A DNA stretch of 64,000 nucleotides. Source: Cordylochernes scorpioides (Eukaryota; Arthropoda; Arachnida; Pseudoscorpiones; Chernetidae). Below the pieces are notes generated by a model, which saw only the letters and a list, made by a program, of their open reading frames with translations, did no database searches and was not told the origin of the DNA. The translations under genes and the position numbers were made by a program. The stretch spans positions 69,285,598-69,349,597 of the forward strand of contig CP092877.1 of NCBI GenBank assembly GCA_030710605.1. Reading direction: 5' to 3'. This document shows positions 1 through 10,739 of this stretch, in pieces; within the stretch, counting starts at the first letter, position 1, and each line of letters opens with the position of its first letter.

Positions 1-100
1 CATAAAACAAAAACTACTTGAGATTAAAAACTTGTTTTTTTTTTCATTACGTAGCCATATTCATGTAAAATGCAACAGTACATGTGTTCGCAGTGTAGTG

Positions 101-1141
101 ATGAACATTAACCGAGAATTTGAAAATCGAGCTGCCATCATCGTTGCTCTGCGCGCCGGAAGGAGCCCCAAAGAGATAGTGGATTTTCTTAAGTTGCCCA
201 AAACCACTATTTATCGTGTCAAGAAGCAGTTTGATGAGGCCGACAGTAACAAAGAGGGGATAGCTACAAGGAAAAAGCACTCGCGTCGATCGGACAGGGT
301 AAGAGGCGAAGAATTTGTCAAAAATGTCAAGGAGAAGATTGATGGAAACCCTGGGAAGAGCATGAGGGCCATAGCCAAGGAAATGGACGTTGGCTCTATG
401 ACAATTGTCAGAACTATCCATGAGGACCTTGGTCTCAAGTCTTATGCCCTTCGGAAAGGTCAGTTGCTGACTGAGAATATGAAGAATAACAGAAAAGGAA
501 AGGCTGCTGCCCTCCTCAACAACCTGAAACACGACTCTTTTGGCATGCTAAGGTTCTTCTCTGACGAAAAGAACTTTGACGTGGACCAAAAGGTAAATCC
601 CAGGAATGATCGCTGGATCTGTAAAGACCCCTCAGAGATACCTGTCGTGATGCACACGAAATTTCCTGCCTCCGTAATGGTCCTTGGCGTTATCAGCAGT
701 GAAGGTGATGTCATGCCTCCCCATTTCTTTGAGAAGGGCCTTAGGATGAACGCTGACACCTGCATCAATGTTCTGGAGACCGTTGTGAAGTCTTGGATGG
801 ACATGGTGGCCGCAGGAAGGAAGTATGTCTTCCAACAGGACTCAGCTCCAGCCCATAAGGCAAAAAAGACACAATCGTGGCTGACACTTAACGTCCCTAG
901 TCACTGGGGTCCTGATATTTGGCCCCCTAATTCTCCAGATTGCAATCCCCTCGACTACTATGTATGGGGCGTTGTTGAGAGAGATGTCAACAAAGCTCCT
1001 CATACCACCATCCAGTCTGTCAAGAAAGCAGTTCACACGGTGATGACCCAAATGGACACGGTCATCGTCGCCAAGGCCTGTGCTTCATTCCGCACTCGCC
1101 TCGAGACTGTTGTAGCTAATAATGGAAACTTCATTGAATAA
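101..1141 (+). CDS. Tc1/mariner-superfamily transposase, DD37D (maT-like)
   Basis: Uninterrupted frame; I chose the ATG at 101 (346 aa) because the homologous helix-turn-helix starts there, although the frame is open from 32. Residues about 1-110 form two helix-turn-helix units that would bind the terminal repeats. The catalytic domain follows, with acidic residues in FSDEKNFD (Asp codon 563-565), FQQDSAPAHK (Asp 839-841) and SPDCNPLDYYVWG (Asp 953-955). Exactly 37 residues separate the second and third Asp, the DD37D spacing known for the maT group rather than the DD34D of classical mariners or DD34E of Tc1. All three acids are present and no stop or frameshift is seen, so the enzyme could be active. 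Cut-and-paste transposition at TA is inferred from the family. Confidence 0.9.
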   Translation: MNINREFENRAAIIVALRAGRSPKEIVDFLKLPKTTIYRVKKQFDEADSNKEGIATRKKHSRRSDRVRGEEFVKNVKEKIDGNPGKSMRAIAKEMDVGSMTIVRTIHEDLGLKSYALRKGQLLTENMKNNRKGKAAALLNNLKHDSFGMLRFFSDEKNFDVDQKVNPRNDRWICKDPSEIPVVMHTKFPASVMVLGVISSEGDVMPPHFFEKGLRMNADTCINVLETVVKSWMDMVAAGRKYVFQQDSAPAHKAKKTQSWLTLNVPSHWGPDIWPPNSPDCNPLDYYVWGVVERDVNKAPHTTIQSVKKAVHTVMTQMDTVIVAKACASFRTRLETVVANNGNFIE

Positions 1142-1249
1142 ATAAAAACTATATCCTTTTATCTACTACTGTGTCAAATTTCATTCGGATATTTTAATTT
1201 TTACTTGCAAAAAATTTCAGTTAAAATATAATTGTTGAAATTCCCAATA

Positions 1250-1267
1250 TACCTGGTACACCCTGTA
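1250..1267 (+). repeat. Right terminal inverted repeat of the DD37D transposon
   Basis: The sequence TACCTGGTACACCCTGTA lies about 110 bp after the transposase stop and is followed by TA. It has the form of a maT-type terminus read inward as tacagggtgtaccaggta. The matching left repeat lies upstream of base 1, so the element is cut by the window edge. Confidence 0.6.
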
Positions 1268-1318
1268 TATTAGGGCAAGTTTTTATTTTATATAAATATT
1301 GAATTATAAATCATTCTA

Positions 1319-1600
1319 TAGTTTCACTCCTCGGGCTACTCACGCCTGAAGACAAGATTCTTCTCGACAAATTCTTCGACATTATCATCAAACATGTTCC
1401 GAACATGAACTCCCCAAATGGCAGGGATCTGTCTAGATTCAAGGCGGCTTTAAACTCCTGATCCGGACGTGCCTTCGAAGAGGGCTACGTCGATTGTATA
1501 TATCTCTCTTCATTCCTACCATTATTATTACCTTATAACTCCATTTTAGTGTAAAGATTGACGAGATGTCAATAAAGTTGTTTAATTGTCAATTGTCACA
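1319..1600 (+). mobile_element. LINE 3' end with C-terminal coding remnant (copy 1)
   Basis: An open stretch (1324-1461, ending in TGA) encodes 45 residues containing LLTPEDKILLDKFFDIIIKH. The next 100 bases lead to a 3' end with TTGAC-GAGAT-GTCAA and AATAAA at 1571-1576. That 3' end aligns with the minus-strand ends at 5655-5700 and 6430-6460, which follow coding remnants typical of non-LTR elements. I therefore read it as a LINE 3' end rather than a host terminal exon, although the TCTATAG before 1322 resembles a splice acceptor and the host-exon reading is not excluded. Confidence 0.5.
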
Positions 1601-1715
1601 TAACCATACATAACATACCCTCACTTATCAAACGTAAGGCGACGGTATTGAGATGAACGTGGTTCCTGGAGCTCAGAAAGCTAACTACCCAGACTGCCCA
1701 GCTGATTAGTACAGA

Positions 1716-2300
1716 CTAGTGGCTAGTCTGTGCGTGTTGAAGAGCAGAACCAGTTGACCAGAAAATTCCATGCTGGCTGAGTTCGAGTCTATACGACTCT
1801 AACCCTGCACGTAACTTTCTGAGGTAGAGAGATAGAATTGAGATCCAAACATAAGGTACGTCTGCATTCTGTGTCTCAAAAAAAAGTAAAAAAGAAGGTG
1901 ATCCACTGCTTGTGGTTCTTCCGAGCAGTATGGGCAAACTGGATCTGTGCCAAGACATGGTGTGGTGGCTCGTGAGGATTGTAGTGGGGACTTCACCATA
2001 GGTGAAATTTGAGAAGACGATTTTTGGGGTGGCTGTAATTTTGTGGATCTAGTGAAGCAGTTTTGGCTATATGCGTCTGTCTTGGCAATACATACGGTCT
2101 AGGCAGGCCATCGATGTAACTCTAAAGCATCCAAAGAAACTCGGGTATCTCAGCCAGCACCACTATATTTCCGTGATCCCCGCTGGATGATCTCAGCATC
2201 CCAAAGTTTATCTCCGGGAGAACTGTAGGCGTGTTGGGATATAAAACACGGAGCGTTAGGTGGCTGCTTTCCAAACTCGTTCCTAAGGCTGGATGAGCAA
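1716..2300 (-). pseudogene. Decayed non-LTR retrotransposon C-terminus
   Basis: On the minus strand a short frame (1999 to 1799) reads DPVCPYCSEEPQAVDHLLF, the Cys-His cluster found at the C-terminus of Jockey/R1/I-type LINE proteins. Flanking sequence to about 2300 is broken by stops and shifts in all frames. This is a dead fragment. Confidence 0.45.
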
Positions 2301-4488
2301 AAAAAAAAGTGTATTCATGTTATGAATATTTTGTTCTGTTGTTGAAAAAGATAGAATTGGAGGTGCAGTCGTGAAAATAGAAAATATAATTATTTACTTA
2401 TCAAGTAGTTTTTATTTTGAATTACTTAAAAAGCAAATTATACATAATATTATTTGTCACAGTAATAGAGAATTTATAAAATGAATTCTATATTCGTGAA
2501 TTAAAAAAATAGGTAGCTTAACTATACATATTTACAACAAATATTCAAAGTGTAATGTTCTAAATCTATGGTCAAAAATATAGAACAGTCAATGATGAAA
2601 TTAAAATACATGTTTTAAAAAAATAAAATATTTGCATTTTAGATTAGCATACAACCTTATGGTTAGTCAGCCTGCCTTTATCTGCAACCATTCATCAGTG
2701 TCCTGTGGCCTACAAACTAGCCCAGATATAGCCATTGGTGTCCCGGCAGCTAGAGCAGCCCCTCGGTTGCGAGTCTGCCGAGACAGGATGAAGGCAGGCA
2801 GAGGAAGGCGTAAGGTCTGAAGGAGAACTCGGCGGGTTATCTGACCGATAAGATAACGTACCGGGCTAAGTAAATTCCAGATATAGTAGACTTGAGCATT
2901 CTTCTTTGTCCTCGCAGACCCAACCGTTCATTTCACAGAATATAAGGCTACCATAGAAGGCTACCAAGAGCACGGATCTTCTTAGAAGTGGTCTCTCAAC
3001 GGAGTTTGGACTATGCCATGCCAAGCCTTTTTATTTTATCTTTACAAAGTGATAGTCGTTCAGAAGGTGGTCAGATGGGTCGTTCACGGGAGGTTCGACT
3101 GTGAACTTCAACAAGTGTTTGTTTAACGTCAGATTCAATCGACCAGCTCATAACGGAACCAGGATACCATGGAAGTACGAAAATCACTATCAGTCGCTAC
3201 ACACCCAGGGGTATTATGGCAAACTACTGCGTGCAGTACTGCTGATGCACAGTATTATTGTCTATCCTTTTCTTTTAGAAGAAACAATCTTATGTTCACC
3301 CCTTCATTATTGAATCGCTATAATAGCAGCGAATAGGATTATTAGAAAATTAAATTAAACGCCATATATATCGATTTAGTTGAAAATAATACTTTATTGT
3401 GAGTATTTTCTCTGCATTGGCCCATCCATTAATGAGCTCTACTCCCCCATAGCAGACACCATCAAAATTCTCAGGCTTGATACCCTAATATGATTGTGAG
3501 TGGAGATAAAAAATAAGAAGAAGATTATGAGTATTTAAAGATGTTATATGCCAATTTACAGATACACCGTTATAAGCCATACTTGAATCATTGCGTTTTC
3601 GAGCCGAATTGATAAATTGTTGATCCAGCTCGTGCCCCTTTCTGTGACAGTGATGAAAGCATAGAACAGCTTTTACTTTTGACTGCGAGGAAATGAGCGA
3701 ATACATCCTTCAGTCAATTTAACACAAACTTTATTTTAAATTCTATAATATTTAGATCTATCCTCCCTTTTTGGACACACAAGCTGAAATCCTAACCTCA
3801 GAATTAAAAAGTAAACTTAATCTTATACAAGCTATAAGCCAAACAAAGCTAGCTACCAATCTTGCTCCAGTCAATAGGATCCTTTACATCTCATGTCTAC
3901 CTGCATATAAATCCTATACACAACCATAAACACTTCACCCTACGTATTGCTTTCAAAAATATCAGCAAACAAATCTAAGGCAATAGATTACTATAATTTT
4001 TTTAGATCATCATAATGTAAGGACCCGTCAACAAGAGAATGACTTTGAGACGAAGAGTAAAGCCAGTTCAATTTCTATGTAAATAACACAAGATAATTAT
4101 TACCTTACCCAATTGGACAATCTGTATGGGGCAAGTCCCTAATAAAGGCTTTTGTGTGTGTGTATACACGACGATAAACTTCTGTATATATGTAGTTTGT
4201 AGTAAGACGTGACTTTTACAGCTTCCATCGAGGTGCACGTGGGGGAAATAAACAAACACACGTATTGCCATAATAAAATATTACAAGAAGAGATTCATCA
4301 GACTTATACAAACAACACACGTTCCAAGGTAGATTGAATCGTCCAATGGCAGCAGCTAGAGGTCTGGTTCATTTACTGATGAACTACAGTCCTAGCATTT
4401 TTTTTTCCATTATCGCAGCATCTTTAATTAATAACAAGAAAAGAGAGAGGTATTGTTTCCAGTAGAGCACGACGGGAGGAGGGGGCAA
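2301..4488. other. AT-rich intergenic DNA, no supported gene
   Basis: Short random frames only. The block at 4125-4170 contains AATAAAGGCTTTTGTGTGTG, also seen (reverse strand) at 36237-36270 and 46495-46520, and is probably a retroelement tail. Nothing else is recognised. Confidence 0.5.
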
Positions 4489-4571
4489 TTAACCCAGGGG
4501 ACGGTGACCGAGGGAGGGTATCGTCCCACCCAACCCAGCCAGGCTGGGGACTCTCGGAAAGATGGAAATAC

Positions 4572-4803
4572 TTAACACTTTCGACCCGAGGAATGCGAAT
4601 TCGCCTCCTTTCCGAGTTTGCACCAAGCCCGAAGGACGGGAATTCGCGTCCTCGATTTTCAAAATTAAATATAAAATCGCTGAAATGAATTCCCGTCCAC
4701 CTGGATCTTGTCCCATACCTTCTTACCTATCTATCAGTGGGTTGGGGGGATGTAAAATGTTGGCAAGGACGCGAATTCGTGTCCCTCGGGTCGAAAGTGT
4801 TAA
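4572..4803. mobile_element. piggyBac-like MITE, TTAA ends
   Basis: Inverted arms of about 40 bp start TTAACACTTTCGACCCGAGG on the left (4572) and the complement ends at 4803 on the right; the arms differ at a few bases. Both ends carry TTAA, the invariant target of piggyBac transposases. The 232-bp body has no coding capacity, and GAATTCGC motifs recur inside. piggyBac assignment is inferred from TTAA plus terminal repeats. Confidence 0.6.
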
Positions 4804-4822
4804 AGACTGTTGTTGCCTGATC

Positions 4823-4922
4823 NNNNNNNNNNNNNNNNNNNNNNNNNNNNNNNNNNNNNNNNNNNNNNNNNNNNNNNNNNNNNNNNNNNNNNNNNNNNNN
4901 NNNNNNNNNNNNNNNNNNNNNN
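4823..4922. other. Assembly gap (100 N)
   Basis: Run of N of exactly 100 bases, the conventional size for a gap of unknown length. Confidence 0.99.
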
Positions 4923-5191
4923 CATCCATAAATGACCACAGGGAATACCAATGTCTCTACAATTCTTTTCTCTTTGATATACCTTTATATTTCATAATTG
5001 CGCTCTTCCTAGTGCTATACTCTCCAGACCATAATGTAATGATAAAACTTATTTAGATGAGAAGATTTGGTTCATTTATCTAATAACATCTATGATTGCA
5101 ATAAGGTCTGTAGAGAAAGATAATAGTTGCTAATATATACCATTAGAAACATATTACCAAAATAATATTTACATATTTTATCGATAGATTA

Positions 5192-5316
5192 CAATTACAA
5201 TTATTTTATTTCCAAAGCGCTATATCCCGCAAGGGATACTTGCGCCAAACAAGGAGAAAAGTTTATTTACATAAGTTATTTACATTATTCAACGCATGAA
5301 AACATTAGAGATCCAG
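5192..5316 (+). repeat. Dispersed repeat, 'AAGCGCTATATCCCGC' family
   Basis: Shares a block of more than 100 bp with the reverse complement of 33262-33380, including TATCCCGCAAGGGATACTTG, and more weakly with 26627-26712. The hairpin CCCGCAAGGG is retained. No coding capacity; probably a non-autonomous retroelement. Confidence 0.55.
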
Positions 5317-5654
5317 ATTTTGTAGAAAGTTTAGAATGTATTTACAAAATGAATTGAACTTTAAATATGATTTTTTTATCGGAAATCAAATCGTTAAGTT
5401 CACAAACAACTAGTTCATTCTTCATTCTATAATCTTGAAATGCTGGGCAATCGATAGATGAAATTGAATTTATAATTATGCTCAAAAAGATTTATTCCCC
5501 CTTTCGTTTTATTTACCCCAAAATATAAGTTTCGTATTAGATTATGAAAATTATGATAATTCCACAGCTTGTACGAATGCGTATATCTCTGTTAGACATA
5601 TAGCGGTGGCAAGCCCCTGGTATGTTGGTTATTTACATCTGTGGTGACAATGGG

Positions 5655-6165
5655 TGAAACAAATTTTATTGACTTCTTGTCAATCATTTACATTAAAAAT
5701 GGAAATAAATAAACTAAAATATAGATGATCATGCGAGGGATGTGCCCCGGCGAGTGAGCCTTCTTTCCCAGGCGATGAGCGGGTGGTCAGCCCAACCTGT
5801 ACGAAGTACCGGTAGATGATGGATTTGGCCGACGCTAGGATGGCCAAGTCGTCATCTTCGAGGCCAGACCCGAAAATCCAGGCCCGGAAGTCAGGGGGTC
5901 GCCCGAGGACACTGAAGGCTTCGATGATGATGGGCCTTATATGCCTGCAGCTCCAGTAACATCTATGGTGAGGTTGGACAAGATTCCAGTAGGTAAAAAG
6001 AGGACATTGTGTCATAAGACCGACTTGGAAGGACATGACTCCATGTCCGCTGATATTTCTCCCAGGCGTCGATGACTTGGACCGTCTAAGAATTGTTTTC
6101 CATTTCCTTCCTCTGTTTTCTCTCTTCATTTCTTTCTTCAAATCTACATACGGAGCGTTTGTCAA
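5655..6165 (-). pseudogene. LINE 3' end with ORF2 C-terminal fragment (copy 2)
   Basis: A minus-strand frame from 6165 to 5680 carries a decayed cysteine cluster (QCPLF...HHRCYWSCRHIRP) followed by IIIEAFSVLGRPPDFRAWIFG and DLAILASAKSIIYRYF, a layout seen at the C-terminus of LINE proteins. It runs into a 3' UTR with hairpin TTGAC-AAGAA-GTCAA and AATAAA around 5660-5675. The N-terminal part of the frame is poorly conserved, and the copy is truncated on the right. Confidence 0.55.
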
Positions 6166-6425
6166 AATGGCTCAATGAATTTAATATATATGTCAAATAA
6201 TTAAATATTGGAACGCATTTTATATATATTAGGAAAGGAAAAAGTGTGTCAACGTTTTGTACATTACTTTATGCCGTTAGGTGGTGTTTGTCATCTTTGC
6301 AAAGTTCAGTTGTTATCTTGAAGGCTATCTGTTTATGTAGGCTATTAAAATACATAAAGGCACAATTTGGAGGGTGAAGACCACTGCCCCGTTACCGTTA
6401 CTGTGTCATGAGGCTATGTTAGACA

Positions 6426-6720
6426 ATGACAATTAATTTTATTGACATCTTGTCAATACATGCAAAGTGCACTATTCTGCATTCTGCACTAGTCTGCACT
6501 ATTGTAAAAAAAAAAAAGATCATATATATTTATATACATCATACCATGTACAAAGAATATGGCGCCTCTGCCAGCGCTGCAGAGTTTGTTGGAGAATCGC
6601 CAGCGGGTCTCCAGCGACACCACGTATTTCGCGATCTACGAAGAATACGTAGATCGCGTACTTCGCCGCTAAAGAGATGGTGGCTATGCTAGACATGCTG
6701 CACCATTTCCAAGAGTCATT
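6426..6720 (-). pseudogene. LINE 3' end (copy 3)
   Basis: The minus strand has a coding remnant with ISLAAKYAIYVFFVDREIRG, aligning with the ILASAKSIIYRYFVQ region of copy 2, then the 3' hairpin TTGAC-AAGAT-GTCAA followed by AATAAA at 6436-6452. It is 5'-truncated. A perfect 11-bp inverted repeat (6630-6640 with 6648-6658) lies inside the coding remnant. Confidence 0.5.
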
Positions 6721-6915
6721 TTAATTCTTATATAACTTTATTATATATGTGGGTGGATGTGTGCACATTTCTATAAAATCCACTCTTAGTAACAAAAGAC
6801 AGTAACGATTGGGGAAGTTCTCTGTGGAGAATAAAACAAGATGTTTTCTTCGTAGTAATCAAAGTGTTTATATGAAAAAAAAATCGCACTAAAATAGTTT
6901 TATTTTTTCATATAA

Positions 6916-7132
6916 TACACTCATGGACAAAACTTAAATAAGTTGTACCTTTTAGCATGTATAGGTATATCGGGATTCAGACAATAACTCTGAAAGATAT
7001 TACAGTGACCTTTATTGAAGACACACGAGATAACCAAGTGTGAACAAAATTGTCTCTATCTCCTTAAAAAAAATATAGACGACCGTCAGCATCAAATACT
7101 TTCCACTTCCTTAAGTTCTGTTCATGAGTGTA
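6916..7132. mobile_element. TA-flanked MITE, 'CACTCATGGACAAAACTT' family, copy 1
   Basis: Ends are TACACTCATGGACAAAACTT and the inverted TTAAGTTCTGTTCATGAGTG, next to TA. The interior contains the family block with GAGATAACCAAGTGTGAACA and CCTTTATTGAAGACACACGA. Further copies: 21852-22072, 39345-39544, 49568-49783, 50511-50727, 57215-57426, and a half copy at 23895-23936. Size and TA target suggest mobilisation by a Tc1/mariner transposase. Confidence 0.75.
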
Positions 7133-8008
7133 GTTGAAAATATAAGAGCATCCTTGACGTTGACAACACGACTGAGGGTCGTTTGGTATTATGTCACATT
7201 CCTCCCTGAAGTTGGACAGCGTTCTGCGTGGATCGGACTTCTCCCCGACATGTAGAGAGAGAGAAATAGAGCAAGTCACCAACTACCCGGGCTGTACTGC
7301 CAAAGACTAGAAGTAAGTCTTAGTTATTGATATGTAGAATGAGTTGCGGTGAATCATTTGACCAGGTAGTACCAGGCCTAGTCTGGGATGTAGATCTGAT
7401 ACTTGTCTAAAAAGCAAATTTTGTTTGTACAGTTGAAAAGAAAGTAGTAGACTATTTGTAGATGGTTCTTCCCGATAGTGAGGACTGGTTGGATTAAGAG
7501 TTTGTAGACCAGAGCTCGAGATCTACGAGAACGTTACCAGTAAGGATGGTAGTGGCGACCATTCCATGACGGGAGACGCTACAGTCTACATCTGTAGAGC
7601 ATAGAACAGAACTGACGGGGATTTTCTCTTATATGATGGATGTTTTGTCCCCGGAATGTAGAACACCGACAAAGATAGAGCGTAGGTCTTAGATAATTTA
7701 ATTTCGCTTTGTGCGTATTTACCGCAACTTCGCCTGCTTCTCTCGCAAGATGAAACTGTTGAAGGAAAAAGGTAAACAACCGCGGCACTTGGAAGAATTT
7801 CGGAAGGAAGATGAGTCTCTCAGGAAGTCCCTATTTCCTGTCAGTCTGCTCTGACTGAAGGATAACAGTTCTGAATATTTCTCTAACTCTTGGGGATTAT
7901 CTAGAACAAAAGGTAAACAGGATTAAGTAAGGCTAGCAGCGTCTTATGCATCTTTGTTGTAGCACCAATAATGCAAATAAATATTACCACAACCATTTTT
8001 TTAATTAT
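7133..8008. other. Intergenic DNA, no supported gene
   Basis: Only short frames without recognisable domains. No repeat structure seen. Confidence 0.4.
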
Positions 8009-8224
8009 ACAATATAATGCGGCTTATGATTGTAGAACGAAAATTGCAATTATACCGCGAATGTTTCTTTTAAACGAAAAATCGAAATTTATTTTAAGGA
8101 GAAATAACGATTATTTCTAACCTTAGGGACGAAGTATGATAGGATGAATTGTGAAGAGTAATGAAAATTTCGATTTTTCGTTCAAAAGAAACATTCGCGG
8201 TATAATTGCAATTTTCGTTCTACA
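8009..8224. mobile_element. Foldback element, 'ATAATGCGGCTTATGATTG' family, copy 1
   Basis: Arms 8031-8089 and 8162-8224 are inverted copies of about 60 bp (TGTAGAACGAAAATTGCAAT outward) around a 70-bp spacer. The same family forms the much longer hairpin at 56097-56481, which shares GCGGCTTGTGATTGTAAAACG and the internal GAGAAATAGCGATTATTTCT. Non-coding. Confidence 0.65.
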
Positions 8225-9146
8225 TTTTTTTTTGTTGTTGTTGTTTGTTTTTTTGCCCATACTACCTGAATGACCCGGCTTCGCCCTGGTTCCTCTCGAG
8301 TCAATGTTTACCCCCAAAAATTGGTTCATTATTATTATATTAGTGGTTGAATGAAAATAGAAATTCATTATATATAGATTTTATCATTATTTTCGACTCC
8401 AAAATATGCAAATTCGCTCGTTATTTGGCTGGTTTACCTATTCCGAGTTTTCTCTAAATTTATAACAACTCTTTCCAGATCTAACTCTATATCCTGTTAA
8501 AATTCCAACCACATTGATCGACACATTATAAATTTCTATAAAGAGCAACTACATACATATTGGCCTATGTTGATTTTTCTATGGAGAGAATCTGAACTCC
8601 AACCTTTGTCAAGGTACAACAGCGTAAAATAAATACTACTTTGACAAAGGTTGGCGTTCAGCCAACTAAAATATTGGTAAACATAAATTATTTTTCTGAG
8701 ATTTAATATATCTATATTAATAAAATGCAAATTTCATAAGTGTTGTTCACTAAAAACTTTCGTTACAATGCATCAATTTCGACCAAATTTTCAACATTTA
8801 TGTAAAACGAGATGGAGCAGGTTTTGCTTAACATCAAAATATTTTTCCCTAACATTAACATGCGTAACTTCGCTGTTATCGATTAAATACAAAAAAAAAA
8901 TCAACAGAGTTAATTTTATTTATATATAAATACAAAATTAAATTTCAACAGAGTTAATTTTTTTACATACTAGCTAATAATCTCAATCTAAAAAATATTC
9001 AAAACAAGCAATTTTAAGATAACACCATATGTAAAACAGTCGGCCAAGAAAACAAATAACGTGCAATATATATATAATAAATATAATATATATATAATAT
9101 AACGGTATAATAACGGTATAAAGAAATAATGAGCCTATCGTTCAAA
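8225..9146. other. AT-rich intergenic DNA
   Basis: Contains an imperfect inverted repeat around 8595-8665 (CTCCAACCTTTGTCAA with TTGACAAAGGTTGGCG). No gene supported. Confidence 0.4.
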
Positions 9147-9335
9147 TTTATAATTGTAACGAATAGTATTTTAATTAAAACATTTTAAAAACACACAGTT
9201 TGGAACGGGACGTTTCACAAGAGTGACATCCATGGCGCCAATTTATAATTGTAACGAATAGTATTTGAATTAAAACGTTTTTAAAATATATACGCACTCG
9301 GGTAAAACCCGGGCGTTGCCCGGGCCATTCGTATT
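9147..9335 (+). mobile_element. RTE-like retroelement tail, copy 1
   Basis: Almost identical to 61916-62087; the shared parts include CATCCATGGCGCCAATTTAT and AAAACCCGGGCGTTGCCCGG. A 46777-46856 copy is inverted. The 'acccgggcgttgcccggg..ctagt' ending resembles the 3' ends of RTE-type LINEs. The GGCGCCAATTTATAATTGTAACG segment follows a diverged duplicate of itself. Confidence 0.5.
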
Positions 9336-9424
9336 ATATAAATATATAATAAAAAATATAATGTAATGAATATTATTATCATAATAGTCTATGTTCCGGA
9401 AAATTATTTTCAATAATATTCGTT

Positions 9425-9482
9425 AGGCAAACTTTCACTCAGATAAAACCCGGGCGAAGCCGGGTACACATCCGCTAGTATT
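9425..9482 (+). mobile_element. RTE-like 3' tail fragment
   Basis: ACCCGGGCGAAGCCGGGTAC followed by CATCCGCTAGTATTTATATA, the typical form of an RTE 3' end running into a short AT-rich repeat. Confidence 0.45.
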
Positions 9483-10001
9483 TATATATATTTAAATGAG
9501 TATATATGTGTAATAAATATAAAAATAACTTCCAAGATAAAATTTGGCCTGGACGACAAACCTATTTATTTTTTAAAATAAATTTTAGCTAATAAAACTT
9601 TTTTTTTTTTATAGACATTTAAAAAAAAGTATCCACGTCAGAATAATAATTTTAACAAACGCCATTTTTTAAGACCTTGTCTATATTTATGAGTGTTTTT
9701 TTTTTTTTACTCCGAGTTTTTATTATTATGTTGGAAGTGTCTATAAAATGTTTACTGGCTGAAATGCCATTTAAACTCTATGTAACTGTGTGACCACGAG
9801 AGACGACGTGTAAACAGAGGTGGTAGAGAGCTGTAGAAACAGAGAAACAGGCTGAGCGACCTCCGCTAGGGCCGCCGAACCCGGCCACGCGTGCGTTGAA
9901 CTCCTTCGTAAGTTGCTGCGTAACTCCGTCCGTTCTCCCACGTGGCTGTCTGTAGTCGCTCTGTTGTTGTTGTTAGAATAGTAGAAGAATTGATTTGAAA
10001 G

Positions 10002-10700
10002 TGTGAGGGTTGTGTGTTGTTGTTATGTTTTTGGGTTGTGTTTGTGGTGTGTTGTTGTGTTTTGTCTAAAATGCATTGCTGTGTATGTGTTGTGTTGTCC
10101 TGGGTATCGTGTTGTTACGTGTTTTGTGCGTGTTGTGTTTTTGCATATTTTGTGCGTGTTGTGTTTTTGCATATTTTGTGCGTGTTGTGTTGTTTGATAT
10201 TTTGTGCGTGTTGTGTTTGTGGTGTGTTGTTGTTATGTTTTGTCTGTAATGCATTGCTGTGTATGTGTTGTGTTGTCCTGGGTATCGTGTTGTTACATGT
10301 TTTGTGCGTGTTGTGTTATTGTATATTTTGTGCGTGTTGTGTATATAGTGTGTTGTTTCGTGTTTGTGTATAATGCATTGTTGTGTGTGCTGTAAATGTG
10401 TTGTGTTGTTACGTGATTTATGTGTGTTGTGTATGTGGCGTGTTGTAGCGTATTTGTGTGAAATGCATTGTGTTGTATATATCGTGTTGTGTTGTGGGTT
10501 TGTGTGAAATGCATTGTTGTGTTGTATGTATCGTGTTGTTGTATATATCGTGTTGTGTTGTGGGTTTGTGTGAAATGCATTGTTGTGTTGTATACATCGT
10601 ATTGTGTTGTTGCGTGCTTGTGTATGGTGTATTGTTGTATGTTTGTGAATGTGGTGCGTCTCTATGTATATTGTGTTGTTGTGTGTTTCGTGTGTCGTGC
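10002..10700 (+). repeat. GT-rich minisatellite with strand asymmetry
   Basis: About 700 bp of TGTGTTG-like units with almost no A-C content on the plus strand. A higher-order unit of 179 bp is visible (AATGCATTGCTGTGTATGTG near 10069 and 10248), with smaller units later (AATGCATTG near 10373, 10462, 10508 and 10576). Open frames here are low-complexity cysteine/valine strings, not genes. Confidence 0.85.
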
Positions 10701-10739
10701 TGTAGTGTTAAGTCGCCAAAAAATATATTAAAAGAAGAA

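Noticed and set aside
1322-1461. Host terminal exon with acceptor TCTATAG and AATAAA
   Set aside because: The 3' end is shared with two other LINE copies in the window, so a retroelement explains it better. Kept only as a LINE feature with this doubt stated.
6559-6672. A 37-codon plus-strand microprotein (MAPLPALQSLLENRQ...)
   Set aside because: It lies antisense to a LINE coding remnant (ISLAAKYAIYVFF on the minus strand) followed by the LINE 3' hairpin, so its good codon appearance is a shadow.
10003-10731. Long cysteine/valine-rich frames on the plus strand and their minus-strand mirrors
   Set aside because: Low-complexity translation of the GT minisatellite; open in several frames at once.
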